A stretch of 64,000 nt of DNA from assembly GCA_019694685.1 (NCBI GenBank), contig JAIBBM010000019.1, positions 1-64,000 of the forward strand. The letters run 5' to 3'. The notes under the pieces were generated by a model. The model ran no database searches. It worked only from the letters and a program-made list of their open reading frames with translations, and was not told the DNA's origin. The translations under genes were made by a program, and so were the position numbers. Positions 63,023 to 64,000 of the stretch are shown piece after piece. The stretch is from Leptospirales bacterium (GTDB lineage Bacteria > Spirochaetota > Leptospiria > Leptospirales > Leptonemataceae). Numbering within the stretch: the first letter of the stretch is position 1; the number at the start of each line of letters is the position of its first letter.

Positions 63023-63933
63023 TCAGGAGAGCAATTTTTTTGCAGACCAGGGAATCAGAAGAAAACCAACAATGCAAACGAGGAAATACCGAATGAATCT
63101 GAATTCCATTTCCATGTGGGTGTAAGGCGCAAATAACTTCGTCAGCCCCACCTGCAAACCCAGGACAATCGCCAGAGTAACCACAAGAAGCACAATTCGC
63201 ATGCGCAAATGAGGTTGGAAACTCACCACAGGAATCAAAAAGACAATGATGAGACCCAGGAGACTGCCCTGGGTGCTGATGACGGTCGCCAGGGAAAGAG
63301 GTCCTCTATACCGGGACTGAGTGTACGCACCTTAAAAGCAAACCACAGTAAGACGACTGGCAAAAGGACGACACCCACTCGAGCAGGAGAGACTCGCCAC
63401 CATTCTTCCATCGGTTTATGAAATTTGAAATAAAGAGCCAGGAGAATGGAGCCAAACAGCCAGCCTGCAACAATGTCCTCTATAAAATGCACCCCGAGAT
63501 AAATTCGGGCGAAACTGATCAACGCGACGATGAAGGTTGCGACTCCGTAGATGGCCGTTTTACGATTCGGCCATTTTCGCACGGCAAACACAGCCAGCAT
63601 GAACCAGACAACCACAGCATTCTGAGCATGTCCGGACGGAATTCCATATGTTGTTTCCTCTGCAAGAGCCTGGACGCTGTCAGAGATCCAGTAGGGCCTG
63701 GGGCGAGAGAACACCCACTTGAGAATGCTATTCGTGTAAGCAGTAGCGATGATCATCAGGAGCAGTTCCAGAGCGGCGCGGCGGCTGAAGAGCCAGAACA
63801 GAGCCGGCACAAGTGCAAAATAAAACGTCTCTACGCCCAGAAAGCTCGCAGCCCGCATGGCGCCCGCAAGCCCGGGGATCTTCTGTGCGGCGATGTTTAC
63901 GTGCACCAGAGTCTGCTCTAAGGATTCAAACAT
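63023..63933 (-). pseudogene. PAP2-family phosphatase, broken by a one-base frameshift
   Basis: The first part (63933 to about 63315) is a membrane PAP2 phosphatase with the three motifs LKWVFSRPRPYW, YGIPSGHAQN and ARIYLGVHFIEDI. It then runs into a stop at 63235. In the next frame the sequence continues smoothly as RGPLSLATVIS...GLIIVFLIPVVSFQP, with three more membrane helices up to 63023. Adding one G in the CCGGG run at 63311-63315 joins both parts into one protein of about 303 residues (SPGYRGPLSL). It is either a real mutation or a sequencing error. Active-site motifs are all before the break. The start chosen has GGTGAG seven bases upstream; 63948 is also possible. Such enzymes dephosphorylate lipid phosphates. 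Confidence 0.82.
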
Positions 63934-64000
63934 ACGGCAACTCACCATGGGAATCTAGATTGAACAAGAAAAACTTGCCCGCGATCCGGGGATCAGTCGC

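Noticed and set aside
63949..64000. Possible start of another gene at the window end
   Set aside because: No frame with a start, ribosome-binding site or family feature can be read in the last 52 bases.

Overview
The window reads as one contiguous, gene-dense piece of a bacterial chromosome with a double membrane. It encodes lipid A enzymes (LpxI, LpxB), a TolC channel, several beta-barrel candidates and lipoproteins. The best overall fit is a spirochaete of the Leptospira/Leptonema/Turneriella type. The reasons are a 7TMR-DISM sensor, a giant kinase-like/AAA/GAF/class III cyclase protein, an outer-membrane protein with the short Sm-like N-terminal domain seen in leptospiral LA_0442/LA_0875-type proteins, and ethylmalonyl-CoA pathway genes. 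This assignment is inference from gene content; no rRNA or marker alignment was possible. I see no tRNA, rRNA, CRISPR, prophage or insertion sequence. TTG and GTG starts are frequent.

Layout. 1-8782: the start of a response regulator (-), creD with a clear terminator, then ilvD, ethylmalonyl-CoA mutase (ecm), its MeaB GTPase, an unknown gene and a TolC protein (+). 8757-17513: envelope genes (GT2, DUF2252, UbiA/DPPR-type prenyltransferase, FmdB, LpxI, LpxB, GT9, DUF4254) with argF and an ACT-domain protein. 17505-24651: hrpB, proC, small conserved proteins, a phasin-like protein, hemolysin III and ddl with two unknown genes. 24695-33847: a surface region with a LamG protein, GT4, a large lamin-tail-like protein, a barrel candidate and a two-HKD phospholipase D protein. 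33929-43540: the 1785-residue cyclase, a 5'-nucleotidase-like exported protein and fused isobutyryl-CoA mutase IcmF. 43577-51170: a lipase locus made of lipase, lipase foldase and a SpoIIE/PP2C membrane phosphatase on one strand, with a divergent sigma-54 activator that carries a 7TMR-DISM sensor. 51172-56901: GH1, a 59-residue protein, TPR protein, aroB, rnc, acpP and fabG. 57013-64000: a seven-repeat propeller lipoprotein, a PanE-like reductase, an outer-membrane protein, an MDR reductase, crotonyl-CoA carboxylase/reductase (ccr) and a frameshifted PAP2 gene.

Two themes join the genes. The first is acyl-CoA carbon metabolism: Ccr makes ethylmalonyl-CoA, Ecm isomerises it, MeaB probably guards Ecm, IcmF handles branched/linear C4-CoA, and the phasin-like protein hints at polyhydroxyalkanoate storage. 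The second is lipid acquisition: the lipase and foldase sit behind a sigma-54-type promoter that faces a sigma-54 activator gene, so the locus looks like a self-contained regulated lipolysis module that would feed the first theme.
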